A DNA stretch of 64,000 nucleotides, taken from assembly GCA_036785325.1 (NCBI GenBank), contig JAXIVH010000017.1, positions 168,625 through 232,624 of the forward strand, written 5' to 3'. Every line of letters begins with the position of its first letter. Position 1 is the first letter of the stretch. The notes beneath the pieces are model-generated. The model made no database searches. It had not been told where the DNA came from and saw only the letters and a program-made list of their open reading frames with translations. The position numbers and the translations under genes were made by a program. Positions 36,769 to 47,964 of this stretch are shown here, in pieces. The DNA is from Urophycis tenuis. Lineage: Eukaryota; Chordata; Actinopteri; Gadiformes; Phycidae.

Positions 36769-36786
36769 TCTATCTGTCTATCTGTC
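36652..36786. repeat. (TCTA)n/(TCTG)n compound tetranucleotide repeat
   Basis: About 135 bp: TCTA units, a long perfect TCTG core, then TCTA units again. Confidence 0.97.
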
Positions 36787-37076
36787 TCTGCAGCTAGCTG
36801 CCTGGCTGCTATCTAGCTCTCCTCTCTCATGGACATGGAGCTCCAGAAAATCAGCAGGTGGACGCTCACAAGACGCTGCTGATTGTAATGACGGACAACC
36901 CGGCTGTGAGATACGAAGGCGTCCTCGTCCGGGAGCCGCTGCGCTCGGCTGGCCGTGAACCGGCTGAACGTGGGATTGTTATTTGCAGAGATTAGTCGGA
37001 TTGAAAACCAATACCCTGTAAAATTCAGTCTGCAATTTGAAGGGGCTCAGGCAGTGCCTGGCTGAAGGGGGCGGTG

Positions 37077-37276
37077 NNNNNNNNNNNNNNNNNNNNNNNN
37101 NNNNNNNNNNNNNNNNNNNNNNNNNNNNNNNNNNNNNNNNNNNNNNNNNNNNNNNNNNNNNNNNNNNNNNNNNNNNNNNNNNNNNNNNNNNNNNNNNNNN
37201 NNNNNNNNNNNNNNNNNNNNNNNNNNNNNNNNNNNNNNNNNNNNNNNNNNNNNNNNNNNNNNNNNNNNNNNNNNNN
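37077..37276. other. Assembly gap (200 N)
   Basis: Exactly 200 unknown bases, bounded on the right by CT and CA repeats. The round number suggests a nominal gap length. Any frame spanning it is meaningless. Confidence 0.99.
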
Positions 37277-37296
37277 TTCTCTGTCTGCTACTCTCT

Positions 37297-37311
37297 CTCA
37301 CACACACACAC

Positions 37312-37350
<39 letters not shown>
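37297..37350. repeat. (CA)n microsatellite
   Basis: A CA run just right of the gap. Confidence 0.95.
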
Positions 37351-37351
<1 letters not shown>

Positions 37352-37419
37352 GTGCACACACACACAAACATATTTCCCCGTTCTCACACACATTAATATA
37401 CCATCTCGGCTCATTCACT

Positions 37420-37420
<1 letters not shown>

Positions 37421-37460
<40 letters not shown>
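37421..37460. repeat. (CT)n microsatellite
   Basis: A pure CT run of 40 bases. Further CT-rich sequence lies at 37642-37700. Confidence 0.96.
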
Positions 37461-37462
<2 letters not shown>

Positions 37463-37651
37463 CACTCTCCCCCATCTATCTTTCTATCCATCTTTCATTA
37501 TCTATCTGCCTCTCTCTGTCCTCTTTTACACACAACGATATGCAGAGTCACACACTTGTCAGCTCTCTCGCCTGCACAGACGTACAGACAGACACACACG
37601 CACGCACAGACTGACAGACAGGCGGACAAACATGCATGCCGTCTCTCTCTT

Positions 37652-37683
<32 letters not shown>

Positions 37684-37700
37684 CCCCCTTCTCTCTCTCT

Positions 37701-38450
37701 CTTGTGCTATTTCTCTTCTCGATCGATGACTCTCTGTCTGCGTTTCTGTCTCTCATTCTCTCAAACACACACACGCACGCACGCACTTGCACGCACCCAT
37801 GCACACGGGAGGGTGCGTGCCCCACTGCCTCCTTCCTTCGGGAGGAAGCAGTGGGCAATATGGGGTCTCCAATTAGCTTGACCCGCCGTGACCTGCTCTC
37901 GCTGGAGGGAATGGACAGGCATGACGCTCGGGAGGGGAAGTGGGCACAGCAGGCCTCGCTGTTCCCCCCCCCCCCCCATCATCACACGGACGTTACACCC
38001 AATTAGACGGCCCCTGCCCCCGAGGGGCCCCCGTCTCACTTCTTTTCCCCCCCACCCCCCTCTCGCCACCGCAAAATGGCCGCCGCCACCGCAAAATGGC
38101 CGCCACCATCGCGACGCCACCGGGTCTGCATTCGCCACTCGAAGCGCAGGTTCAGATTAAGTCGCCGGGCGCCAGTCAACGGCGGTCATCAGAGCTGGTC
38201 TCCTCGGCGAGCCCGTACCTGAATCAGACCGCCGCAGGGTCTACGCTCCACGCCGTCTGGGCGGTTGAATGTTTTTAGTTTTTTTTTTTCTTTCGAGGAG
38301 AGATGCTTAGACATCGCCACGGAGACAACCTCTGGTGAGACCCTCGGTGCACCCATGGCGGCTCTGTGGAACGCCGTTTGACGTTCCACAGGTCCAAGCT
38401 GAGTACATGCTCCCTGCCCTGGATAAACTCAAATGGCTGTCAAACACTGG
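37701..38450. other. Unannotated GC-rich spacer
   Basis: CpG-containing with C homopolymers. It includes a short hairpin (CCCACTGC...GCAGTGGG, about 37820-37854) and a duplicated CACCGCAAAATGGCCGCC at about 38067-38104. No gene is supported. Confidence 0.4.
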
Positions 38451-38466
38451 GGGTGGGGGGGAGGGG

Positions 38467-38498
<32 letters not shown>

Positions 38499-38499
38499 G
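38451..38499. repeat. Poly-G tract
   Basis: A G-rich run with about 30 consecutive G residues. Confidence 0.92.
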
Positions 38500-39080
38500 G
38501 TCCACAGAGGACAATAGAGTTCATGTGATGTGTGGGTGCTGTTTGTTTAATGATCGGGGGGCCCCGGAGGAAATCAGACGCAATCATCTCTGGGGCGTTG
38601 TTGACCAATTGCCGGGGCAGCGGGTGCGTCGGGGGTCGTGCGGGGATGAGTTTGACCGCGGCGGCTGCCATTTTGTCTGGGCAAACACGGCACACTTTCA
38701 GTGTCTTTTGAGTGTATTAAAGGGGGGCGTTAACAGTGTTCTGTTCCGTCTCGCTCTTAAAGGGGCAGGGGGGGTGGGATTTCTCTTGCCCTGGTGGACA
38801 TGACATATTATTGTGTTTCGTAACTACGAACTAAAGGGCCGGTTTGCGTATGTTCCTTTTGGCATCGTTGCTGACACGCGTCTTGCTCTTCAGCACATGG
38901 CAGGATTTTATGATACGCTTGTATCGACGGGGGAAACGGCTGTAATTGACGGGATACGCCCGTAAACCGACGGGTATACGGTCGCCGTACAGTGTGCGCA
39001 CCCTCACCTCCCATAACAAACACACAGGGTTGTTTTGTTGGCCGTGAGAAGGGGAAGTTGACTCCGGGGTGAGAACAACA

Positions 39081-39260
39081 GCGGCAGTAGCTCAGTGGAC
39101 AGAGCGGGTCGTCCACCAACCGTAGGGTCGGCGGTTCGATCCCCTTGATCCCCCTCCTCCTCCAACTGTCCCACATGTCGAACCCCACAAATGTACTGAT
39201 TGTAAGTCGCTTTGGACAAAAGCGTCTGCTGAATGCCCCGTTTACCGTTTAACAACAATA
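39081..39260 (+). mobile_element. tRNA-derived SINE with intact Pol III boxes
   Basis: A box TAGCTCAGTGG (39088-39098) and B box GGTTCGATCCC (39133-39143) match Pol III consensus at tRNA-like spacing. A short body and the tail CTGATTGTAAGTCGCTTTGG plus AAAGCGTCTGCTGAATGCC follow. The 4929-5060 copy (minus strand) has an extra segment of about 23 bases between CATGTCGAA and CCCCACAA that is absent here. It is not a tRNA gene: no acceptor stem or terminator closes a cloverleaf, and a SINE tail follows. Confidence 0.88.
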
Positions 39261-39550
39261 ACGACGGTTGGCCACATGTTTCCTTGTTTCCTGCGGTCTG
39301 AAAAGTTTGGGGGTAAATAACGAAATTAAATGTGTTTATTTTTTTTCCCCCCGCCGTTTCCCCTTTGCTATTGGCGGCGGCGCCAAGGGAAAGCGTTTCA
39401 GGGCGTCGCCGTACGGAAATCCACTGGAAGTGCACGCCGGGGTTAAGGGGTCACAGACATGGGCCAAGGATTGTACACACACTCACACACAGCGGTTGTG
39501 AGACTCCATGGAGAGAGAAAAGAAAGGGGCATCCACTGAGTAACATACAG

Positions 39551-39745
39551 CACACACACTCACACACACACACAGACACAACACACACACACACACAGAC
39601 ACACACACAGACACAACACAGACACACACACACACACACACACACAGACACAACACACACACACACACAGACACACACACACACAGACACCCACACACAC
39701 ACACACACACACACACAGACAAAACACACACACACACACACACAC
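39551..39745. repeat. Long (CA)n microsatellite with ACAGACACAA interruptions
   Basis: About 195 bp. Open frames on both strands are repeat translations. Confidence 0.97.
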
Positions 39746-40336
39746 GCCGTTCTCGAAATAATTTGTGCTGCTGCTCCAATATGTCGACGGCGGATCTGTT
39801 TTTCTTTGTCTGTATTTGCTGGCCGCCGCGTTGCGTTTCTCTCTCTCCAGCTTCTCCAGCTTTCGTGTGAACGGCACTCAGAGTGAGAGCCTGCTGGTTG
39901 GCGTATCGCTGGCGGTGGGTGTGCTGAGCACATAAAGAAATCTAATAAAAATCGCCCGGCGTTTCTTGTCGACCGGGGAAATCTGTTCTGTTCGTCTCCC
40001 GTTTGCAAACGTGCGGAGAAAGGAGAGATTATTATATGCAAGCAAATCACACACGTTGTTACCCTAACAAACTCTCTGCGTAAACACAACTGGCGAGAAC
40101 AAATTCCACCTCCTGCAGGAAACCTCAAATCTGTTTGGATAATCCGACAAGTTGTTTAATAATTATGTACAACTCCTGTGTGTGATAACGACGTTTCACC
40201 TCCGTTTTCAGTAATGTTAACATTTACATTTGATTTTCTACTGCTCACTGCCACATTTTCTTTCTTTGTATATCGTTATCTTTTAAATGGACCTCTGAAT
40301 TTCCAGTTTGGTATTCACACAGTTTACGTTTATCCC

Positions 40337-40338
<2 letters not shown>

Positions 40339-40368
<30 letters not shown>
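40339..40368. repeat. (CAA)n microsatellite
   Basis: About ten copies of the trinucleotide. Confidence 0.95.
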
Positions 40369-40541
40369 ACAATACAACACATTACTAAAAGCGCCTTTTT
40401 GGACCGGAGACGAGGCCGGGCGGTTGGAGCCTGGCTCCATCGCTGGCGGGCTTTGAGGTAATTAGCTGTTCGCCTGCGAGACACAAACTCCACGATGCGA
40501 CGCGCGTGGGAGAGTGGGCGGGGCGGTTGTCGCAGTGGGCG

Positions 40542-40576
<35 letters not shown>

Positions 40577-40636
40577 CAGAGCGAGAGAGAGAGAGAGAGA
40601 CAACCAGAGAGAGAGAGAGAGAGAGAGAGAGGAACC

Positions 40637-40668
<32 letters not shown>

Positions 40669-40694
40669 ACCAGAGAGAGAGAGAGAGAGAGAGA
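40542..40694. repeat. (GA)n repeat with periodic ACCAGA interruptions
   Basis: GA runs separated at irregular 15-40 bp intervals by GAACCAGAG or GACAACCAGAG, a higher-order array within a microsatellite. Confidence 0.95.
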
Positions 40695-40779
40695 ATGAAA
40701 CATTCATTAACAGCGCTGGTGTTCTCAGGCTCAACGCTGGCAGACGACTGCAGCGTCCACTGCAGCGTTGCGGACTCGT

Positions 40780-40783
40780 CTGT

Positions 40784-40831
<48 letters not shown>
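40780..40831. repeat. (TG)n then poly-G tract
   Basis: A short GT run changes directly into about 33 G residues. Confidence 0.93.
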
Positions 40832-40835
<4 letters not shown>

Positions 40836-40919
40836 TTCCTCTTGACCCGGAGGACATTACAGGAACAAAGGTGGAGAGGTGGCGACCTGCGCTGGTCCGT
40901 GCTCTGACCATCCCTCCAC

Positions 40920-41214
40920 TTATACATCAGTCCTTTATCCACCTGTCTGTCCATCAGTGCTTCAGCCACTCATCCATTCTTCATCCACCGGTCCGTTCAT
41001 CAATCCTTCATCCACCTGTGTTTCCATTCATCCTCCATCCACTCATCCATCCTTCATTCACCTGTCTTTCCATCCATCCTCCATCCACTCATCCATCCTA
41101 CATCCACTCATCCGTCCTCCCACCCTTCATCAACTCATCCATCCGCCATCCACCTGTCCGTCCATACGAACCTTCATCCACTCATCTATCCTTTGTCCAC
41201 CCATCCATCGTTCC
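40920..41214. repeat. Degenerate CATCCATC/CATCCACT-type repeat
   Basis: About 295 bp of imperfect pyrimidine-rich words built from ATCCATCC, TCATCCAC and CTGTCC. No fixed period is seen. The open frames over it are repeat translations. Confidence 0.85.
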
Positions 41215-42299
41215 TTAGCAACCGAAAGGCGGACAGAGGCGACACACCTTCACGCCCGGTCGTCTTCTTGTCTCGTCCGTGCGAGACGCCACGCGCCTTA
41301 CGTTCGCACACAGAAAGCAGACAACCGTGCCTCCTCCTTCGCGGCGGCCTTGCCTAGCCCAGCGCTCATGAATGGACGGGCCGTGCCCTCGTGGCGCGAT
41401 AACACACCATCAAAGCCGCCATTGTGAGCGTGGTGAAAGGCGGCGGTGTCCGAGAGCTTTCATTGTGCCGTGTAATAGAAACAATTATTGAACTTGTGAT
41501 TGAGAAAGCGAGGTCTAACAACGGAAGCGCTGGCAGTGAGGCTGAATGGCAACCACGGCGCTGTGGCCTTGGTGTGGCCTGGCATCTCGTCTGGGCATCG
41601 CATGTGTACACCGAGGAGATGAAAGAGAGAGTGTGGATAGTCTTGTTTCCCCTTCGGATTAAACCTGCCTTCTTAATTGCCAGGGCCGTGTCGTGTTCTT
41701 CTTCTTAAGTTCTCCTCCCGAGGTATTTACAACGGCCGCGACAGACAACAAGGACAACACCAGAACGGCACGCCGTTGTATTTTTCGACGCTCCAAAATT
41801 CTGTTTATTTATTTAACGAAACATGATTTATTCAGAAAGCCTCATTGAGGTTAGGCGTGGTATTTCTTTTTCTTTTTTTTTCTTTTTGCAGGGCAAAGAC
41901 CTGAGAGCAGCAGATGTCACGTGAAACCTTGATTAAATCTTTCATACCACTGTCCCGGCAGCACGTTCCGCGTATATATCCAGCTCTTTGTGTGTATTTA
42001 TTCATTATTTATGTCTTTCTTCCCATCTGTGTACTAGAATATGTGTGCATATGCATCAGGGTCAGAAGTTAATGGGGACCCGGGGCATTTAGCTGTGGAA
42101 GTTATATAATTGAACTCAGAATCAGGGTAACGGAGATGAAAACTTTTGTATTTTACTTGAGTATTTGCAAGGCGGGTCCTGATGGTGGTCTATCATGCAG
42201 CACATAAAAAAAATAAGGTATTTCTTAAGATAGGACACATTTCCCTGGGAAATATCCAAAATGCCACTTAATGTATTTAAAAAAACAAAAAAGTTCATT
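41215..42299. other. Unannotated spacer
   Basis: No gene or known repeat is recognised. Confidence 0.4.
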
Positions 42300-42302
42300 T
42301 CC

Positions 42303-42548
42303 TACCCTGATGTGTGTTATCCCTACCCTGATGTGTGTTATCCCTACCCTGATGTGTGTTTACTACCCTGATGTGTGTTATCCCTACCCTGATGTGTGTT
42401 ATCCCTACCCTGATGTGTGTTATCCCTAACCCTGATGTGTGTTATCCCTACCCTGATGTGTGTTATCCCTACCCTGATGTGTGTTATCCCTACCCTGATG
42501 TGTGTTATCCCTACCCTGATGTGTGTTATCCCTACCCTGATGTGTGTG
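42303..42548. repeat. 21-bp minisatellite, about 11-12 copies
   Basis: Unit CCCTACCCTGATGTGTGTTA plus T. One copy (about 42425) has an extra A giving CCCTAACCCT, and one copy (about 42360) is shortened. With a period of 21 each frame encodes a 7-residue repeat (such as CVIPTLM). It is not thought to be coding. Confidence 0.96.
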
Positions 42549-43112
42549 CTTATGCGCTGCATGCTGCGCACAAGCAGCAAGTTCAGAAAGCGGGTTTGTC
42601 AAGTTCCTTCATGCACATTTTAAGAGTCTCCATGTCTCCGTCGTCTCCTGTTTACCGTGTTTACCCGATCCGGCACTGAGTTCCTCATCACCCATGACTT
42701 GTCAGACCCTCTCGGTCGAGAATCGAGAGAGAGAGATGATGTCGCGTGTGGACTTGGGGAGCCCGTGACTCTGCAGAGGGTGGGGGGGGGGGAACACAGC
42801 GACAGGGAAACACACTCACAGATAATTGACGAAAGCCTCGTCCTGTTTCTTCAAACGGCTTTGTCACAGAGTAGATGAAGATTAATTTGACAGCAGAGTG
42901 TGGGGTCTGTATTGAGCGTGCTCTGTCTCCTCCATCGCCCCCTCTGTGTCGTTTACCAGGCAGCTTAAACTCCCTCGTTAAATCACCGCGCTTGACAAGG
43001 ACGGTCCGGACAGCTCGTTTTACTCATCAGGTTCAGGATGCGGTGAAAGTACAGAAAAACAATAACACAATGTCCAAATTGTGTGTTGCACAGAAATGTG
43101 ATGTATGTGATG

Positions 43113-43200
43113 TGATTCAAAATTCAAGAGATTCAAGATTCAAGATTCAAAGTGTTTTTCGTCATGTACAGCAGGGAAAATAAGTTTTCTGTGCATTGCT
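43113..43200 (-). mobile_element. LINE-like 3' tail with GATTCAA repeats
   Basis: GATTCAAGATTCAAGATTCA is followed by AAGTGTTTTTCGTCATGTAC, the inverse of the tail type at 11795-11906. Only the extreme 3' end is present. Confidence 0.55.
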
Positions 43201-44258
43201 GTCTACACTGATGCCGGGTTAAATATAAAAGAGACAAATACGTACAATATATATATATATACAGTATATACAGTACAATAAAAACAGTGGCATTATAAAA
43301 GTATTAAGTGCCTAATATGTACAAATGTGATGGATGTGATGTCATCACAATAACACAATAAATGTATGCATTTGCATAGATCTACAGTACACAAATCTAA
43401 CTTGGTATTGTCCTTATAATGGTATAATGGTATTGACCGAATATAAATACGTTATCAATATTCAAAGGCCAACAACTGAAATTTAAGAGCAATAGTATGT
43501 GCGATGTCAACTAATAATTACAAATAAATAATAAATAATTACACTCTTCAAAACAAACAAACAAATCTTTTTCAACGCCACTTTTTAGTGTATGTACCGG
43601 GTCATCCTTTTGAGCGCTTTGAGTGCTTACGAATCCCTTACGTTTCCCAACTCACACTGCCCACTCCCACTCACTGTGGCGGCAGTGTATGGCTCACGCT
43701 GCCTGCTACAATGGTGCACTGTCTCAAAACATCAGAAGCGGGACAACTAATGAATGAATGAATGAATCGTGGTCCCGGACAAGCAGTTGGATGAGTGACT
43801 CCAGTGGTCCGTTCAGCCTGGCAGCTACTCACTTAACGCGATCACTCAAAAACATTAATCTAAAACGCATTCATTGCATACCAACAATGCTCAGGTTGAA
43901 CAAAATCTTCTTTCCTTACTTGGGAAACACTTGATGCGCCTTGAAGGAACCCACCAAAGCCATTATACCTCTCTGTATGGCATCCAGTCTAGGTAGGTGT
44001 GCCACACTATGCAGTGGTCATGACTTTGAGTGAGCCGGTGCAGAAAGCAAAGGATCTTCTTCTTAAGGGCATGTTTGCCAGATGTCGTCCAAAAAAAACA
44101 GCTTTGGTTCACTTTGTACCTTTGACTTTAATGCCCCACTTTCTTCGATGGGAAGCCAAGACTTTGAAAATTTACCAAACTATCGACCTTCTTGTCATAC
44201 AGCTGGGAGCAAAACAACTGGAATGGTCTGACACAATTCATTGTCAAAGTACAGTTAT

Positions 44259-45487
44259 CAGTGTTTCCCCTAGATTTTTTTGTAGCAGTGGTGCTGTGTG
44301 TTGGTAACCTAGCAACACTAGGTGGGTCCGGGGGCATGCCCCCCCGGAAGAAAATTCTGAAAAACAACCCTTTAAATGGTTACTTCTGGTGAGATTTTTA
44401 TGAAAAAAAGTTAGATTGAGCTTCCAAATATGACATAACAACCAACAGAGTCAAGTTATCTGCTGAGACCAGATCATTGTGAAAATGTGCGATCACACTG
44501 TTCAATATTGCGATGACGATATGACTTGCGATAATAAATAAGAAAAGAGTAAAATTTTGGTCATGGTGAATACGTCGATATGAATTTAAACAAATTTAGT
44601 TTAGTGGTCTCCTTGACATCAGTCGACACGTCACTTTATAGCGGTGTTGAGATATTTCAATGCATTTTTTCATTTAGGACCTATTGCTACCGTGCATGAA
44701 CCCAAAGTAATAATTTAGCCTTCTATAACTTTGAACGGTGACTGCGAGCATTTTCTTTACTGCAGCCGCAGCCATCATAACAGACAAGCGAACCATTGAT
44801 GAAATGAAGCGAATATAAAAGAAAGAACGTAGCCTACGTGTGTATGTAGGCAATTTATATTCGCGAAACTTTCTAAAATATAATTAATAGGGTTTTATTG
44901 TAGTTGCATTAGTTATTTGAAGAGTTAAAAAAATCAACGGTCGGTCTTAACGCAAGTATACAACCGGCAAGTCGGTCGGACTAAAAGGGAAAAATGAATA
45001 TTTGGGTTGGTCCTAAATTGACAGGGTGGGTCGGGTTACGGCAAACCACAATATTTAAGGATGATTTAAGGATAAGGATGGCCCGAGTGTGCGTGGCGAA
45101 CTTATCGCATTACAGACCAGCTTTTGCGATGTGTTTATCATGAACGCTCACATCGCGATGACGATGAAAATTGAGACAATGAGTCCATACAAAGTCGTCC
45201 TACTGATAAACTAAATTAAAAATGTTTATTTTGTGTAGTTGTATATTGCAATAATAATGTATGGTTGTCACAAAATCCCACGGCACACCTGGACTTGCCT
45301 CACGGCACACCGTTTGGGAACCAATGGTCTAATGAATGTGACGTTACTCCAAGCACAGTGGACTAGTTCACTAACGACATGAAGTAAACAGCATAGGGGT
45401 AAAACTAGACAGTATACATATCTAAAAAAAAAAAAAAGTGTTTTTTTTTTTTTGCAGTGGCGCTGAATGCATATAGGGGAAACACTG
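44259..45487. mobile_element. hAT-like element with CAGTGTTTCCCCTA ends
   Basis: The ends share a 14-bp inverted repeat CAGTGTTTCCCCTA. CAGTTAT flanks both sides (44252-44258 and 45488-45494), a 7-bp match within the size expected for hAT. There is no transposase. The interior repeats ATTGCGATGACGATATGA-like words (about 44507 and 45153) and encloses a segment homologous to 15682-16281. Confidence 0.82.
44530..45052. mobile_element. Second copy of the 15-16 kb element, inside the hAT-like element
   Basis: Shares TGGTGAATACGTCG, TATGAATTTAAACAAATT, GAAGCGAATATAAAAGA, GTAGCCTACGTGTGTATG and TAAATTGACAGGG with 15682-16281, same order and orientation. Both terminal inverted repeats are missing here, so it may be a truncated nested insertion or a shared module of related elements. 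Confidence 0.75.
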
Positions 45488-47560
45488 CAGTTATGCTTTT
45501 TCTCTGACAAATGATAGTTGATGATAAACAATGAAGCAATCCAAGAGTTGTGAAAGGGCCAATGGTGTCCTTTTGCCTTTTTTCAGCAAGCTTGTCTAGA
45601 AACGGTCTGAATGTGGATCACAACATTCATTTGGGTACATCACGCCAAGGACAAAGAGCTTGCAAATGTGTTGTGGGACATACTGGTTACCATTAAACAG
45701 AGTCTTTAAGTATCCATTATTGCTATCAAAGTTGAATGATGATGTCACCCAGAGAGGTCTCTGGTTCAGGACACTATCAGTTAGATGGATTAACTGATGA
45801 CAGCTGAAAGAGACATTTTCTTGGCTATACAGTTCTCCCCACTCTCGGTGAGTGAAAAGGCATTGTGAGCCAGTTGAAGCTCATGTTGCGATATTGATTC
45901 CTGCAGCAAAATGTGAATGCGAAACATCAGGAAGAAATAATGTTGCAAAAATGCAGGTGGAAGGACACCTTGCAGAACACTGATGGAATAAGATAGAATG
46001 AAAGCCTGCCACTCGGATGCCTTACAGAACTGTTCAGTCTTCAGTGACTGATGCTTCGGCCATTTCTTTCAGTGGCCTTAAACAGAGAACACAAGAGTCT
46101 AGCTGTGCAATCTTTCAACCTGCATTCATTAATACACAGGACAAGATGTTATTATCCCTTGTACAATCATCCAAGGTAAACACTTGTTGAAGGCCAGCTC
46201 AGATAAGACCAGGCATACAATACAGGAGTGACATGACCACCTTTAGGTGCAACACCATAGCAGACATTAGGTTACGCCATCATAAATCTATAGCAATATA
46301 CTAACGACTCAAATAGTTGCATGAGTCAAGACACAGAGACATAAGTTGTCTGCACACACACCAAGCAGCATAGAATGCGTGTCATCATTGATTCATGTCA
46401 AATCCCAAAACAATGTTGAACAGGGAAAGCAGAAAAAGCATTGTCTCTGAACTCCCTGTGCGTCCTCTGCCCTTGCCACTCTTCATCATGCACATCAGAC
46501 CTTACAAATCCCCTGCCCCCTTTTTGCCACCAAAGTGAAGGCACCAGTCACAACCATATAACCCTGTTGAGCTGTTTGCAATTCCAGAGGAGTTGCCTAG
46601 CAGTAGCATCAGAGGAGCAAACCAAAGAGAATGCCTCAGAGGAGTAAGTGGCACCCTGTCTGTTTTGCCATTCAAATGGGTTTTTGGGCTAGATAGCAAC
46701 ATTTCACAATGAACTGCTTTAAAAACGTGGCCACCCTTGGTTTTTCAGGCGCAAAACCAAAGTCCTACAACAATCTCATTATCTTGCCTTTGGAAGCAGG
46801 GGATTTCATTAATTGCAAATTCAAGGGGCTAAATTGAGTAATTGGATGAGTTAAAGATTGGTACACCATCACAGTATGACCCGAGTGTAAGAAAACCTGC
46901 AGCCCATTTCCCTTGTTTGAACAACTTCTAGTACATTCTTCCCATTCAGCAAATCCTTAATGTTACAGATTTATACTTACAGATGTAAGTATAAAGTCTA
47001 TGCCATGGTTCTCAAGAGTGTATTTTAGGAGGTCCTTCAGTGATATAGATAAGAAGAAGCTCCCCATTTTTAGCACTAGTCATGTTGAAGGATGTGCCAC
47101 AGCATGGACATGATGCATCATCAGGATTTTTTCCCCATGAAATTTTGACAGGGCGAGTAAAAACGCTTGACACAGCCGGATCACTAAAACACTTCTTCAA
47201 GAGATACTCGGATGCAGGGACCAGGTCATGGATGAGCAAATTCATTACATCTAGTAAGTCACTCAGGGCAGCTCCAGTTAGATGATGACCCAGAGCAAAG
47301 AGCACAATAGTTAGAAGGCCCTGTGTCAGTGTCGTGCCTGGATACATAATTTCTTTTATTCTGAAAATAAATTGATTGTGAAATACTCAGATGATCTCCA
47401 CCAGGCGGCAGTCAGGCGGTTTGTTCAATGCGCCTGCCTCATCCTCTGGACATAACAGGGTGGACACAAAATAGCACACAAGTATGAAATGTTACAAAGC
47501 ATGAAATGTATGTCAAGCAGGATATAGCATATTCCTTTCGGAGTTGGACAGAAAAAAGCA
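45488..47560 (-). mobile_element. Degraded CACTA/EnSpm-type (TNP2-like) transposon
   Basis: The region carries scattered pieces of one TNP2-like transposase read from high to low coordinates on the minus strand. Element ends were not identified, so these limits only enclose the coding traces and flanks. Confidence 0.55.
45790..47347 (-). pseudogene. TNP2-like (CACTA) transposase pseudogene
   Basis: In order along the minus strand: an N-terminal part (47347-47012) with YPGTTLTQGLL, HHLTGAALSDLL and a zinc-ribbon-like CPCCGTSF; DGVPIFNSSNYSI (46870-46832), followed by a TAG where Trp is usual; GLYGCDWCLHFGG (about 46563-46527); and a C-terminal block open for about 97 codons (about 46080-45790) with KASEWQAFILSYSISVLQG and LQESIS. 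This order matches the animal TNP2-like transposase family as I know it. Several frames and in-frame stops show it is dead. It would have cut and pasted CACTA-type elements. Confidence 0.78.
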
Positions 47561-47964
47561 TTTGGTTGGATGGTGGAGCTGGAAAAAGTCGATGGGCTTC
47601 TTTATCTAGAGGTCATGAACGTGCATCGCAAATTTGAAAAGATTCTAACAAAAGGTATTCCAGATGCACTCAGGCTAAACTTGAAAGTTCAGACTGATGG
47701 TGGCACTAGAGGAAACGTCATGGGGGTCAAAAAAATTGAAAATCCAGCAGTCAAATGTGCACAATTCTAAGACTGATCTGCCGAATCGTTTGCAAGTGCC
47801 CCCTGGTTGAGATAATGATTTCATAGACCTTGTGTTCACATATATCTCACTATCTCAATGCCATCATCTGGATCTGAATCCATTAGTGAAGTAGACCAAC
47901 GGTGTGGGTTCACTGTGGCGTCCTACTATAGGACATATTAGGAAAAACCTTAGATGATTATGAA

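Noticed and set aside
37037..38006. Open frames crossing the N run
   Set aside because: 200 residues of the DNA are unknown, and the remainder is CA/CT repeat.
39081..39160. tRNA gene
   Set aside because: The A and B boxes are good, but no closing acceptor stem or T-run terminator follows, and a SINE tail is attached.
42344..42679. Heptapeptide-repeat proteins on both strands
   Set aside because: They follow directly from the 21-bp tandem repeat.
47570..47770. 66-codon plus-strand frame near the CACTA relic
   Set aside because: The transposase pieces lie on the minus strand. Any similarity of this frame to transposase motifs is weak and in the wrong orientation.
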